Shown here: one piece after another, positions 8,758-17,618 of the stretch | Layout of the letters: each line of letters begins with the position of its first letter | Numbering within the stretch: position 1 is the stretch's first letter | From: Catellatospora sp. IY07-71 | GTDB taxonomy: Bacteria > Actinomycetota > Actinomycetes > Mycobacteriales > Micromonosporaceae | DNA length: 64,000 bases | Reading direction: 5' to 3' | Assembly (NCBI RefSeq): GCF_018326265.1 | Contig: NZ_AP023360.1 | Coordinates: 6,817,001 to 6,881,000 of the forward strand | Notes under the pieces: generated by a model | Database searches by the model: none | What the model saw: only the letters and a program-made list of their open reading frames with translations | Told to the model about the DNA's origin: nothing | Program-made: the position numbers and the translations under genes

Positions 8758-9468
8758 TCAGCGCAGCGGGCCGTACACCGTGTCCCACGGAGCCGCCAGC
8801 AGCTCGCGGGCGGCTCCGTCCACGAGATGCGGCGCGCCGTAGGCGAGGGCTGCCTCGCGCAGCGCGCCGTAGGCGGAGCACCACGGCTCGGCGACCACGT
8901 TCTCGCCGTCGCCGTCCACGACCCACGCTCCGGGCCCGCCGCGCAGCCGGGCACTGGCCTGGACCACCGTGCCCAGCAGCCCGAGTCCGGATCCGACGGG
9001 CGAGTTCACCCCCCACCCGCGTGGCTCGGCCGACCAGCGGAGCCACGCGTGGACGTAGGCGCGCCCGGCCTCGGGTCTGCGGGCCTCGGCCAGCCGGTGC
9101 GCCGTCGGCTCGTCCAGCGCCTGCCCGGCCTCGACGACCCGTGCCACCGCATCGCCGTGCGCACCGAACGGCAGCGCCGGGGACACCTCGGCCACCACCT
9201 CGACGCGGCTCGCATGGGTGTACCCGGCGCCCGGCGCGATCCGCGCCGTGATCTCGGCCAGCGCCGCCCGCTCCGGCTCCGCCGCCGGGGGCATGATCTC
9301 CACCCGCCACAGCCGGCCCGGCCAGCCAGTCACCAGGACGCGGCCGGGTGCCGTGTACACGACCAGCCACGGCGGCCGGGGCGACGGCATCCGTACCAGC
9401 CCACCCGGCTCGGCCGAGCGCACGTGCGCCGGGGCCGTGTCGTCGGCCCACAGGTATCCCGAGCCCAT
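8758..9468 (-). CDS. Hypothetical actinobacterial protein
   Basis: A 236-residue soluble protein with no signal peptide or membrane segment. The N-terminal half contains beta-rich stretches (WLVVYTAPGRVLVTGWPGRL, LWRVEIMPPAAEPE). The C-terminal half has a helical segment (AHRLAEARRPEAGRAYVHAWL) and an aromatic end (AAPWDTVYGPLR). The ATG at 9468 is supported by GGGGAGG on the minus strand just upstream. It converges with the Acg-like gene, leaving 13 bp between stops. I do not recognise the family. Confidence 0.65.
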   Translation of the reverse strand: MGSGYLWADDTAPAHVRSAEPGGLVRMPSPRPPWLVVYTAPGRVLVTGWPGRLWRVEIMPPAAEPERAALAEITARIAPGAGYTHASRVEVVAEVSPALPFGAHGDAVARVVEAGQALDEPTAHRLAEARRPEAGRAYVHAWLRWSAEPRGWGVNSPVGSGLGLLGTVVQASARLRGGPGAWVVDGDGENVVAEPWCSAYGALREAALAYGAPHLVDGAARELLAAPWDTVYGPLR

Positions 9469-9646
9469 CAGCGCCTCCCCACTTCTCGCCGACCCTAGGC
9501 AGCGGGAGTGATCCGCGCTATCCGTTTGCAGGTCGCGGCGGACGCGGCGTATCTTGGTCGGCGATGTGAGCCACTGACGCCATCCCGCACCCGCGACCGA
9601 GGCACCGCCCGGCGGGTGATCGAATCGACCTCGTCGGTGGTGTCCC

Positions 9647-11251
<1,605 letters not shown>

Positions 11252-11272
11252 CCCGCCTCGGACCGTGGCGGG
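11252..11272. terminator. Short hairpin between convergent genes
   Basis: CCCGCC (11252-11257) and GGCGGG (11267-11272) form a 6-bp stem with a 9-nt loop directly after the ABC-F stop and before the convergent WYL gene. It is short and has no U-tract, so terminator activity is only plausible. Confidence 0.3.
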
Positions 11273-11283
11273 CGGGCCGGAGG

Positions 11284-12243
11284 TCAGCCGGCGGCGCGCT
11301 GGTAGCGGGCGGCCAGGTGGCGCAGGGCGGCGGAGAGTTCGGGGGCGTCCTGGACGGTGAAGTCGGCGTCCAGCAGGCCGATCCACATGGCCAGGCTCTC
11401 GGGGGTGTCCGAGCCGGTGGTGACGGCGCAGGTGTGCTCGTCGATCACCTCGACCGACCCTGCCGTGGCGGGCAGCCGCTGCGCGATGAGCTCGGCGGGC
11501 GCGTGCACCACGATGCGCGCCCGGTAGTGCCAGGTGGCGGTGGACACGCCGCGGGAGACGTAGGCGGCCAGGTCTTCGGCGGGCAGCGGGCGGGGTGCGA
11601 ATCGCGGCCCGCCCGGCGTGCGCGGCTCGATCCGGTCCACCCGGAACGTGCGCCAGTCGCCGCGCTGCACGTCGTAGGCGACCAGGTACCACTTGCGGCC
11701 CCAGTTGACCAGGCGGTAGGGCTCGGCCTCGCGGCGGGTCGCGGTGCCGTCGTGGGCGCGGTAGTCGAACCGGATCCGCTCTTGGTCGCGGCAGGCCGCC
11801 GCCAGCGTGGTGAGCACCTGCGGGTCCACCTCCGGCCCGCGCCGCCGGGCCGGCACCGCCACGGTGTACGTCTGCAGCGCGTTCACCCGCCGCCGTAGCC
11901 GCACCGGCAGCACCTGCTCCACTTTGGCCAGCGCCCGCAGCGAGGTCTCCTCCACTCCGGCGATGGATCCGCCCGCCGCGGTGCGCAGCCCGACCGCGAC
12001 CGCCACCGCCTCCTCGTCGTCGAGCAGCAGCGGGGGCAGGTTCGCCCCGGCACCGAGCCGGTAACCGCCGACGGCGCCGCGCGTGGCGTGCACGGGGTAA
12101 CCCAGGTTGCGCAGCCGGTCGACGTCGTTGCGCACGGTCCGGGTGCTCACCTCCAGGCGGCCGGCCAGTTCGGTGCCGGACCATTCGCGCGGGGTCTGCA
12201 GCAGGGACAGCAGTTTGAGCAGGCGGGCCGAGGTCTCCAACAT
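11284..12243 (-). CDS. WYL-domain HTH transcriptional regulator (YafY/DeoR-like)
   Basis: A 319-residue regulator. An N-terminal winged HTH (residues ~1-60, containing SARLLKLLSLLQTPREWSG and the recognition region VSTRTVRNDVDRL) is followed by a WYL domain with the eponymous triplet in GRKWYLVAYD. A C-terminal WCX-like region ends the protein. WYL proteins bind nucleotide or other small ligands, and many act as transcriptional switches. It is divergent from an MFS exporter gene with a perfect inverted repeat between them (12265-12287), so it probably controls both genes. Confidence 0.9.
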   Translation of the reverse strand: MLETSARLLKLLSLLQTPREWSGTELAGRLEVSTRTVRNDVDRLRNLGYPVHATRGAVGGYRLGAGANLPPLLLDDEEAVAVAVGLRTAAGGSIAGVEETSLRALAKVEQVLPVRLRRRVNALQTYTVAVPARRRGPEVDPQVLTTLAAACRDQERIRFDYRAHDGTATRREAEPYRLVNWGRKWYLVAYDVQRGDWRTFRVDRIEPRTPGGPRFAPRPLPAEDLAAYVSRGVSTATWHYRARIVVHAPAELIAQRLPATAGSVEVIDEHTCAVTTGSDTPESLAMWIGLLDADFTVQDAPELSAALRHLAARYQRAAG

Positions 12244-12264
12244 GTCTTCGATTCTGCCGTACGT

Positions 12265-12287
12265 ATTAGGAACGTATTGTTCCTAAT
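12265..12287. promoter_or_regulatory. Perfect inverted-repeat operator between WYL regulator and MFS gene
   Basis: ATTAGGAAC (12265-12273), a 5-bp spacer GTATT, then GTTCCTAAT (12279-12287): a perfect 9-bp-arm palindrome, AT-rich against a GC-rich background. It lies in the 64-bp gap between divergent start codons, 21 bp from the MFS ATG and 22 bp from the WYL ATG. The 14-bp centre-to-centre half-site spacing suits a dimer binding one DNA face. Confidence 0.8.
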
Positions 12288-12307
12288 GGCCTGACAGGGT
12301 CTACGGC

Positions 12308-13795
12308 ATGGAGAACATCAGCAACGGCCGCCGCTGGCTCGGCCTCATGGCGATCCTCGCCGCGACCCTCATGAACCTGCTCGACTCGACGGTCGTCAAC
12401 GTCGCCGCCCCCGCCATCCTGGCCGATCTGCACGGCACGTACGTCGACCTGCAGTGGATCGCCGCCGGCTACACCCTCGCCCTGGCCGTGGGCCTGCTCA
12501 CCGGCGGGCGCCTGGGCGACATGTTCGGCCGCCGCCGGGTCCTGCTCGTCGGGGTCGTCGGCTTCGTCGCCGCGTCCGCGCTGTGCGCCGCGGCCTGGTC
12601 GCCCGAGTCGCTCATCGCGGCCCGCATCGTGCAGGGACTGTTCGGCGCCGTGATGATCCCGCAGGGCTTCGGCCTGATCCGGGACCTGTTCGGCCCGGCG
12701 GAGGTCGGCAAGGCGTTCGGGGTGTTCGGCCCGGCCATCGGCCTGTCCACCATCCTCGGCCCGGTCGTGTCCGGACTGCTCGTCGACGCCGACGTATTCG
12801 GCACCGGCTGGCGCATGGTGTTCGCGATCAACCTGCCGCTCGGCGCGTTCGCGCTGATCGCGGGGCTGCGCGCGCTCCCGGCGGGGCACGGTGTGCTGCG
12901 GCCGCGGCGGCTGGACGCGGCCGGTGCGGTGCTCGCCGCGGTGGGCATGTTCCTGCTGGTGTTCCCGCTGATGCAGGGCCGCGAGCTGGGCTGGCCGGCC
13001 TGGGTCTGGGTCATGCTGGCCGCCTCGGTGGTGGTGCTCGCGCTGTTCACCGCCCACCAGCAGCGCCGCCGCGGCGCGGGCCGCACGCCGCTGGTCGAGC
13101 TGAGCGTGTTCGGCAAGCGCTCGTACACCTCGGGGGTGCTGTTCGTGCTGGTCTTCTTCGGCGCCATCGTCGGCTTCTCGCTCGCGGTCGGCCTGTTCCT
13201 GCAGCTCGGCCTCGGCCACAGCCCGCTGCGGGCGAGCGTGACCATGTCGGCGTGGGCGATCGGCGCGTTCCTCGGCTCCGGCTTCAGCGCCGGGACCATG
13301 GCGAAGCTCGGCCGGCGCATCCTGCACCTGGGCCTGTCCCTGATGGCGGTGGGCCTGATCCTGCTCTACGCCGTGTTCACCCAGTACGGCCTGGGCATCG
13401 GCGGCTGGACGCTGGCGCTGCCGCTGCTGGTGTACGGCCTGGGCATGGGCATGATCTTCGTGCCGCTGTTCGACGTCATCATGGGTGAGATCGCCGACCA
13501 CGAGGTGGGTTCGGCCTCGGGCATCCTGGAGTCGATCCAGCAGCTCGGCGCCTCGCTGGGGGTCGCGGTGCTGGGCACGGTGTTCTTCGCCGCGGCGGGC
13601 ACGACCGGCCAGGCGGCCGGGTTCCTGGTGGCCTCCGAGCGGGTCACCCTGGTCGCCATCGCGCTGACGGCGGTCGCCTTCGGCCTGGCGTTCCTGCTGC
13701 CGCGCCACGTCCGCCGCCACGAGCAGCCCGCCGCGGTCCCGCAGCAGGAGCCGGCGGCCGCCGAACTGCCGGAGCGGGAGCCCGCACTGGTCTGA
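12308..13795 (+). CDS. MFS drug:H+ antiporter, DHA2 (EmrB/QacA) family
   Basis: A 495-residue transporter with about 14 hydrophobic helices. The first helix carries the DHA2 signature LDSTVVNVAAPAIL, and the loop after helix 2 carries motif A (GRLGDMFGRRRVLLVG). The central cytoplasmic region and long hydrophobic C-terminal half fit 14-TM multidrug exporters. The last ~30 residues are a charged Pro/Glu tail. The substrate is unknown. It is likely repressed or activated through the palindrome at 12265-12287 by the divergent WYL regulator. Confidence 0.88.
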   Translation: MENISNGRRWLGLMAILAATLMNLLDSTVVNVAAPAILADLHGTYVDLQWIAAGYTLALAVGLLTGGRLGDMFGRRRVLLVGVVGFVAASALCAAAWSPESLIAARIVQGLFGAVMIPQGFGLIRDLFGPAEVGKAFGVFGPAIGLSTILGPVVSGLLVDADVFGTGWRMVFAINLPLGAFALIAGLRALPAGHGVLRPRRLDAAGAVLAAVGMFLLVFPLMQGRELGWPAWVWVMLAASVVVLALFTAHQQRRRGAGRTPLVELSVFGKRSYTSGVLFVLVFFGAIVGFSLAVGLFLQLGLGHSPLRASVTMSAWAIGAFLGSGFSAGTMAKLGRRILHLGLSLMAVGLILLYAVFTQYGLGIGGWTLALPLLVYGLGMGMIFVPLFDVIMGEIADHEVGSASGILESIQQLGASLGVAVLGTVFFAAAGTTGQAAGFLVASERVTLVAIALTAVAFGLAFLLPRHVRRHEQPAAVPQQEPAAAELPEREPALV

Positions 13796-13816
13796 CCACC
13801 GCGATCAACCCAGCCC

Positions 13817-13897
13817 AAGATCGACCGACTTGCCGGGCACACGGGCGTATGCGCGTTCAAGATACGCCCACCTGCCAGGCAAGTCGGTCGATCTTGA
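13817..13897. terminator. Long hairpin between convergent genes (bidirectional terminator)
   Basis: A perfect 19-bp stem (13817-13835 with 13879-13897) continues after one mismatch with 4 bp (13837-13840 / 13874-13877). After a small internal loop come a further 8 bp, GGGCGTAT/ATACGCCC (13844-13851 / 13863-13870), closing an 11-nt loop. There is no U-tract. The position between the stops of the MFS and XRE genes suits bidirectional termination. Confidence 0.75.
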
Positions 13898-13933
13898 AGG
13901 GGGGCGGCCCGCTCGGGCCGCCCCCCTTGCCGG

Positions 13934-14182
13934 TCAGACCGGGATGGCCAGGTCTGCGGCGAGGTCGTTGAGGTCGAGGTCGAGGACCCGGGCCAGGTTG
14001 GCGACGGTGAAGAAGGCGGGGGTGGCGATGACGCCCTGCTCGATCTTGCGCAGGGTGTCCAGCGAGATGCCCGCCAGCAGCGCCACCTCGGCGGCGCTGC
14101 GGTCGCCGCGGGCGCGTTGCAGCGTGCGGCCCAGCGCCAGCCCGCGCCGGCGCTCCTCCTCGGTCAGCGGTGTGCGTACCAT
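13934..14182 (-). CDS. XRE family transcriptional regulator
   Basis: An 82-residue HTH protein: a basic N-terminal helix (EERRRGLALGRTLQRARG) precedes a Cro/C1-type HTH with SAAEVALLAGISLDTLRKIE as helices 2-3 and FFTVANLARVLDLDLNDLA as helices 4-5. ATG 14182 is chosen over the in-frame ATG 14200 because a -10-like TAGAAT lies between them, exactly 7 nt before 14182, implying a leaderless transcript. It is divergent from a methionine aminopeptidase gene around the palindrome GGTATT-AA-AATACC and probably regulates both. Confidence 0.85.
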   Translation of the reverse strand: MVRTPLTEEERRRGLALGRTLQRARGDRSAAEVALLAGISLDTLRKIEQGVIATPAFFTVANLARVLDLDLNDLAADLAIPV

Positions 14183-14189
14183 GGCACCG

Positions 14190-14214
14190 ATTCTAATCAT
14201 GGTATTAAAATACC
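14190..14214. promoter_or_regulatory. Divergent leaderless promoters with palindromic operator
   Basis: On the plus strand TAAAAT (14206-14211) lies 7 nt before the ATG of the aminopeptidase gene (14219). On the minus strand TAGAAT (14195-14190) lies 7 nt before the ATG of the XRE gene (14182). In both cases transcription should begin at or within a base or two of the start codon. The palindrome GGTATT-AA-AATACC (14201-14214) overlaps both promoters and is the obvious operator. -35 matches are poor on both sides. Confidence 0.7.
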
Positions 14215-14218
14215 ACCC

Positions 14219-14986
14219 ATGGTCATCCTGAGAACCGCCGCGGAGATCGCCGCGATGCGCGAGTCGGGCCGCATCGTCGCCCGCACCCTGTCCGCCGTCT
14301 CCGCCGCCGCCCGGCCGGGGGTACGCCTCGACGAACTCGACCTGCTGGCCGCCGACCTGATCGCGGCCGAAGGCGCCAAACCCTCGTTCCTCGGCTACCA
14401 CCCGCGCTGGGCGCCCATGCCCTACCCCGCCGTGGTGTGCCTGTCGGTGAACGACCACATCGTGCACGGCATCCCCAGCCGCCATGTGCTCGCCGAGGGC
14501 GACCTGCTCTCCGTCGACTGCGGTGCCCACCTCGACGGTTACCACGCCGACGCGGCGGTCACCGTCGGCGTCGGCGCGATCGACGAGCGTGCCCGCACGC
14601 TGAAGGAGACCGCGCAGCGCGCGCTCGCCGCGGGCATCGCCGCGGCCGTGCCGGGCAACCGGATCGGCGACATCTCCCACGCCGTCGAGACCGTCGCCCG
14701 CGCCGCCGGATACGGCCTGCCCGAGGGCATGGGCGGGCACGGCATCGGCACCCGGATGCACGAGGACCCCTCGGTGCCGAACACCGGCCGGCCAGGGCGC
14801 GGACTGCTGCTGCGCGAGGGTCTGGTCATCGCGATCGAGCCGATGCTGGTGGAGAGCGGCAGCGACGACTCCGTCACCGCCGCCGACGGCTGGACCATCC
14901 GCACGGCCGACGGCAGCCGCGCCGCGCACGCCGAACACACCATCGCAGTCACCACCGACGGTCCGGTCGTGCTCACCACTGCGTGA
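14219..14986 (+). CDS. map: Type I methionine aminopeptidase
   Basis: Removes N-terminal methionine from nascent proteins. The 255-residue pita-bread fold is complete, with all five metal ligands visible: Asp in SVDCGAHLDGYHADAAVTVG (two Asp), His in GGHGIGTRMHEDP, Glu in AIEPML and the final Glu in AAHAEHT. The substrate-binding His of FLGYHPRWAP is also present. There is no N-terminal extension. It is probably a stand-alone paralogue, since no ribosomal protein or secY/adk genes are adjacent. It is transcribed divergently from an XRE regulator and probably from a leaderless promoter. Confidence 0.93.
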   Translation: MVILRTAAEIAAMRESGRIVARTLSAVSAAARPGVRLDELDLLAADLIAAEGAKPSFLGYHPRWAPMPYPAVVCLSVNDHIVHGIPSRHVLAEGDLLSVDCGAHLDGYHADAAVTVGVGAIDERARTLKETAQRALAAGIAAAVPGNRIGDISHAVETVARAAGYGLPEGMGGHGIGTRMHEDPSVPNTGRPGRGLLLREGLVIAIEPMLVESGSDDSVTAADGWTIRTADGSRAAHAEHTIAVTTDGPVVLTTA

Positions 14987-15002
14987 GCACGGCATACTCC
15001 GT

Positions 15003-15031
15003 TTGGCCGACAAGTTTCCCTGGAGTAGCTT
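15003..15031 (+). promoter_or_regulatory. Possible promoter of the H1-like gene
   Basis: TTGGCC (15003-15008), a 17-bp spacer, then TAGCTT (15026-15031). The spacing is ideal but the boxes are only partial matches to the vegetative consensus. The transcript would have a 5' leader of about 70 nt ending in a strong GGAGG eight bases before ATG 15109. Confidence 0.35.
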
Positions 15032-15108
15032 GAGCGGACACTCTCACGCTGGACCGGCCATACGACGGGGTTAACCGCACCGGCGGAGTCAGGCTTGGAG
15101 GCCGCGAC

Positions 15109-15942
15109 ATGACTTCGTACACCGTCACCATCACGCCCGACGACCCGCAGCTCGCCGTCACCACCGTCCGCCTCGACCTGGTGGACGGCGCGGCGACCGT
15201 ACGCGAGCTGCGCCTGCAGCCCGGCAGCGGGGGCGGCCTGCGGCCCGGCGACCTGCCCGTCCTGGACCTCAACCAGCTCGTGCAGACCGTCATCGCCGCG
15301 ACCGGCGGCTCGGCGGCGGGCGGCGGCTCGGCAGCGGGCGGGCACCCGGCCCCGGCAGGGCGGACGGCGAAGGCGCAGTCCGCACCGGCTGAGGCCACGC
15401 AGACGGGCGCGGGCACCGCGAAGGCACCCGCGAGCCCGGCTCCGGCCAAGCCCAGCACGACCGGCCGGGTGCCGGCGAAGGCCGCCAAGGCGGCCCGAAC
15501 CGCGGTCGCCCCCGCCAAGGCAGGCCGGGCTCCGGCCAAGCGGACCGCCGCGTCGGCCGGGTCGGCGGCCGAGGGCCGGGCGAAGGCCGACGCCGCGATG
15601 GCGGCCGTCACCAAGGCGAGCGCCGGTAAGGCGTCGCCGCGTCGCGCCCCTCGGACGGCGGACAGCCCCGCGAAGGCCACCCCGGCGAAGGCGGCTTCCG
15701 CGAAGACCACCGCCCGCAGCGCGGCACCGGCGAAGGCCACCCGCAAGGCGGTCGCGCCCGAGGCGTCCGGCAACGGCGCCGCGGGCGGCAGCCGGACCTA
15801 CCGGCGGCTGCCGGACGACTTCGCCGAGGTGCTGCGCCAGGCCGGCAGCAGCGCCAGCGTCATCGCCGACCACTACGGCGTGCCGCGGCACACCGCGTAC
15901 GGCTGGATCCGCACCGCGGGCCGCAAGACCACCGCGTCCTGA
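15109..15942 (+). CDS. Histone H1-like protein with C-terminal HTH domain
   Basis: A 277-residue protein in three parts. Residues ~1-65 form a compact beta-rich domain with no motif I recognise (begins MTSYTVTITPDDPQLAVTTV). Residues ~66-225 are almost only Ala, Lys, Pro, Gly, Thr and Ser, with repeated AKA/PAKA motifs like the tails of histone H1 and actinobacterial HupS. Residues ~230-277 form a short HTH (FAEVLRQAGSSASVIADHYG then VPRHTAYGWIRTAG). This suggests a nucleoid-associated or chromatin-bridging protein whose HTH supplies sequence preference. GGAGG precedes the ATG by 8 bp. Codon bias is even along the tail, so it is not a frameshift artefact. Confidence 0.75.
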   Translation: MTSYTVTITPDDPQLAVTTVRLDLVDGAATVRELRLQPGSGGGLRPGDLPVLDLNQLVQTVIAATGGSAAGGGSAAGGHPAPAGRTAKAQSAPAEATQTGAGTAKAPASPAPAKPSTTGRVPAKAAKAARTAVAPAKAGRAPAKRTAASAGSAAEGRAKADAAMAAVTKASAGKASPRRAPRTADSPAKATPAKAASAKTTARSAAPAKATRKAVAPEASGNGAAGGSRTYRRLPDDFAEVLRQAGSSASVIADHYGVPRHTAYGWIRTAGRKTTAS

Positions 15943-16178
15943 CGCAACCGCATTAACGCCCGGCGGGTCGGGAAAGTCGTCTCCCGGACACTTCCCGCAC
16001 CCGCCGCCGGCGCCGAATGGTAATAGTGCACACAACCGCCGTGGCGTCGTTCACAGCGCGATCCCGTCCGCACTGTCCAGGCAGGACGCTGTAATACATC
16101 CGTCATCGAAGGACGGTCGCCGGACCTGCGGATATTCGAGAGAATTCACTCCCGCGCACCTTCCAGAATTCCTTTCAC

Positions 16179-16193
16179 GCGCCACCGTGGCGC
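16179..16193. promoter_or_regulatory. Perfect 15-bp palindrome upstream of the secreted hydrolase-like gene
   Basis: GCGCCAC-C-GTGGCGC (7-bp arms, 1-bp centre) lies 31 bp before the GTG at 16225. It could be an operator or a 5'-leader hairpin. The rest of the 282-bp gap from 15943 shows nothing else I can support. Confidence 0.4.
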
Positions 16194-16224
16194 TCCCGAA
16201 AGGGCATACCGCGAAGGACTGGAC

Positions 16225-17067
16225 GTGCGGAACACCACCAGGCGGCTCGCGATCACGGCGACGACCGTCGTCGCGTCGCTCGCGCTCACGCTGACCCCGG
16301 CCGCGGCCGACGGCCCACAGGCCGATTCCGTCCAGGGCAGCCAGCTCGCCGCGAGCGCGACCGAGCTGATCACCAACCTCGACGCGATCGGCTGGCCGGC
16401 CGAGCGCGCCTACAACTACTACGGCACGCCGAGCCGCATCACGTTCGGCACCCCGAACCAGCCGACCACGTACCTCAACGTGAGCCAGTGCGCCACGTTC
16501 GTGCGGCGGCTGCTGTCGCACCGGTTCGGCTGGGCGACCAGCTCGTGGTTCACCGCCGAGTTCGGCGACAGCTTCCCCGACAGCGCGGAGTTCCACGACG
16601 CGTTCGCCGCCGATCTCGACCGGACCGACGACATCCCCGACATCCGGGGCTTCGAGCTGCACGTCTTCCCGTACTTCAACCTGGAGGCCGGGGACATCAT
16701 GGCGATCCGGTACGACGACGGCTCGTCCGGCGGCAGCGGCCACATGGCGATCATCGGCACCGGCAGCCACCTGGTCGACGACACCCACCCGAGCTACCGC
16801 GAGTGGGCGATCCGGGTCATGGACAGCACGTCGTCGCCGCACGGCGTACCGGCCGCGGGCCACGACTTCCCGGACAGCCGCTTCTACCGCGACCCGCAGA
16901 CCGGCCGCTGGACCGAGGCCGACGGCGCCGGGACGGGCTGGATGTTCATCCGCACCGCCCGCGCCGACGGCGGGATCATCTCGCACAGCTGGAGCGCGGA
17001 CGACGACACCTGGCACACCGTGGCCGACCGCCCGATCAACTTCGGCCGGATCGACCTGTACGCCTGA
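16225..17067 (+). CDS. Secreted NlpC/P60- or CHAP-like cysteine hydrolase candidate
   Basis: A 280-residue exported protein. A signal peptide (RRLAITATTVVASLALTL, then TPAAADG with cleavage expected after AAA near residue 28) precedes a mature domain. That domain has LNVSQCATFVRRLLSHRF, with a possible nucleophilic Cys at the start of a helix, and GGSGHMAIIGTGSHL, with a His at the start of a beta strand. This order is typical of papain-like NlpC/P60 and CHAP peptidoglycan hydrolases or amidases. An aromatic/Asp-rich C-terminal region follows. The family match is by motif only. GTG start with GAAGGA upstream. Confidence 0.6.
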   Translation: MRNTTRRLAITATTVVASLALTLTPAAADGPQADSVQGSQLAASATELITNLDAIGWPAERAYNYYGTPSRITFGTPNQPTTYLNVSQCATFVRRLLSHRFGWATSSWFTAEFGDSFPDSAEFHDAFAADLDRTDDIPDIRGFELHVFPYFNLEAGDIMAIRYDDGSSGGSGHMAIIGTGSHLVDDTHPSYREWAIRVMDSTSSPHGVPAAGHDFPDSRFYRDPQTGRWTEADGAGTGWMFIRTARADGGIISHSWSADDDTWHTVADRPINFGRIDLYA

Positions 17068-17082
17068 CCGCCCTGGCACGCG

Positions 17083-17122
17083 AAGCGCCCGCCAAGCCGT
17101 TACCGCGGCCCGGCGGGCGCTT
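17083..17122. terminator. Hairpin between convergent genes
   Basis: AAGCGCCCGCC (17083-17093) and GGCGGGCGCTT (17112-17122) form a perfect 11-bp stem with an 18-nt loop. It lies between the stop of the secreted protein and the stop of the PaaI thioesterase, and is likely a bidirectional terminator closing the lipid operon. Confidence 0.65.
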
Positions 17123-17131
17123 GGCGCATGG

Positions 17132-17578
17132 TCACTCCTTGGCGCGCGGCGGCCTGCCCACCGGCATGATGGTGGCCAGCATCGTCGCGACGTGGCGCTC
17201 CTTGCCGTCCTTGACCGCGTACACATCGGAGCTCGCGGTCACCAGCCGCGACGACGCCCGGATCACCCGGCCGCGCCCGATCAGCCTGTCCCCGATCGCG
17301 GGGGCGAGCAGGTGCAGCTTGTACTCCGCGGTCACCACGTCGCCGACGACCGAGGCCGCGGCCCAGGCGCAGGCGTTGTCGGCCACGCACCCGACCACCG
17401 CGCCGTGCGCGAAGCCGTGGTGCTGGGTCAGCTCGGGGCGGATCGGCAGCTGCAGCTCGGCGATCCCCTTGCCGCACTCCAGGATCTCCGCGCCGAGCAG
17501 CGCGTTGAACGGGGACGCCTTGATGACCTCGCGCATGATCTCCAAGGTGGCGACAGGGCGGTCGTCGATCGGTTCCAT
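17132..17578 (-). CDS. PaaI-family hotdog thioesterase
   Basis: A 148-residue single hotdog-fold protein of the PaaI group, which hydrolyse acyl-CoA or acyl-carrier-protein thioesters. The central helix carries the family-type segment LTQHHGFAHGAVVGCVADNA. Later strands are VTAEYKLHLLAPAIGDRL and IRASSRLVTASSDVYAV. ATG 17578 is supported by GGAGGACCG just upstream on the minus strand. It is the last gene of the lipid operon, 40 bp after the FAAL stop, and may serve as a second release or editing thioesterase (inference). Confidence 0.85.
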   Translation of the reverse strand: MEPIDDRPVATLEIMREVIKASPFNALLGAEILECGKGIAELQLPIRPELTQHHGFAHGAVVGCVADNACAWAAASVVGDVVTAEYKLHLLAPAIGDRLIGRGRVIRASSRLVTASSDVYAVKDGKERHVATMLATIMPVGRPPRAKE

Positions 17579-17618
17579 CGGTCCTCCGGGCAGGTCGAGG
17601 GGCGGGTTTCGGGGCAGG

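Noticed and set aside
9469-9646. Possible attenuator leader in front of the ABC-F gene
   Set aside because: ABC-F resistance genes often have leader-peptide attenuators, but I could not find a small ORF with an RBS followed by alternative hairpins; only a weak CACC/GGTG stem is present.
15300-15780. Lys/Ala/Pro repeats of the H1-like gene as a frameshift artefact
   Set aside because: The frame runs without interruption from an RBS-supported ATG through the tail into a proper HTH domain, with constant G/C third-position bias.
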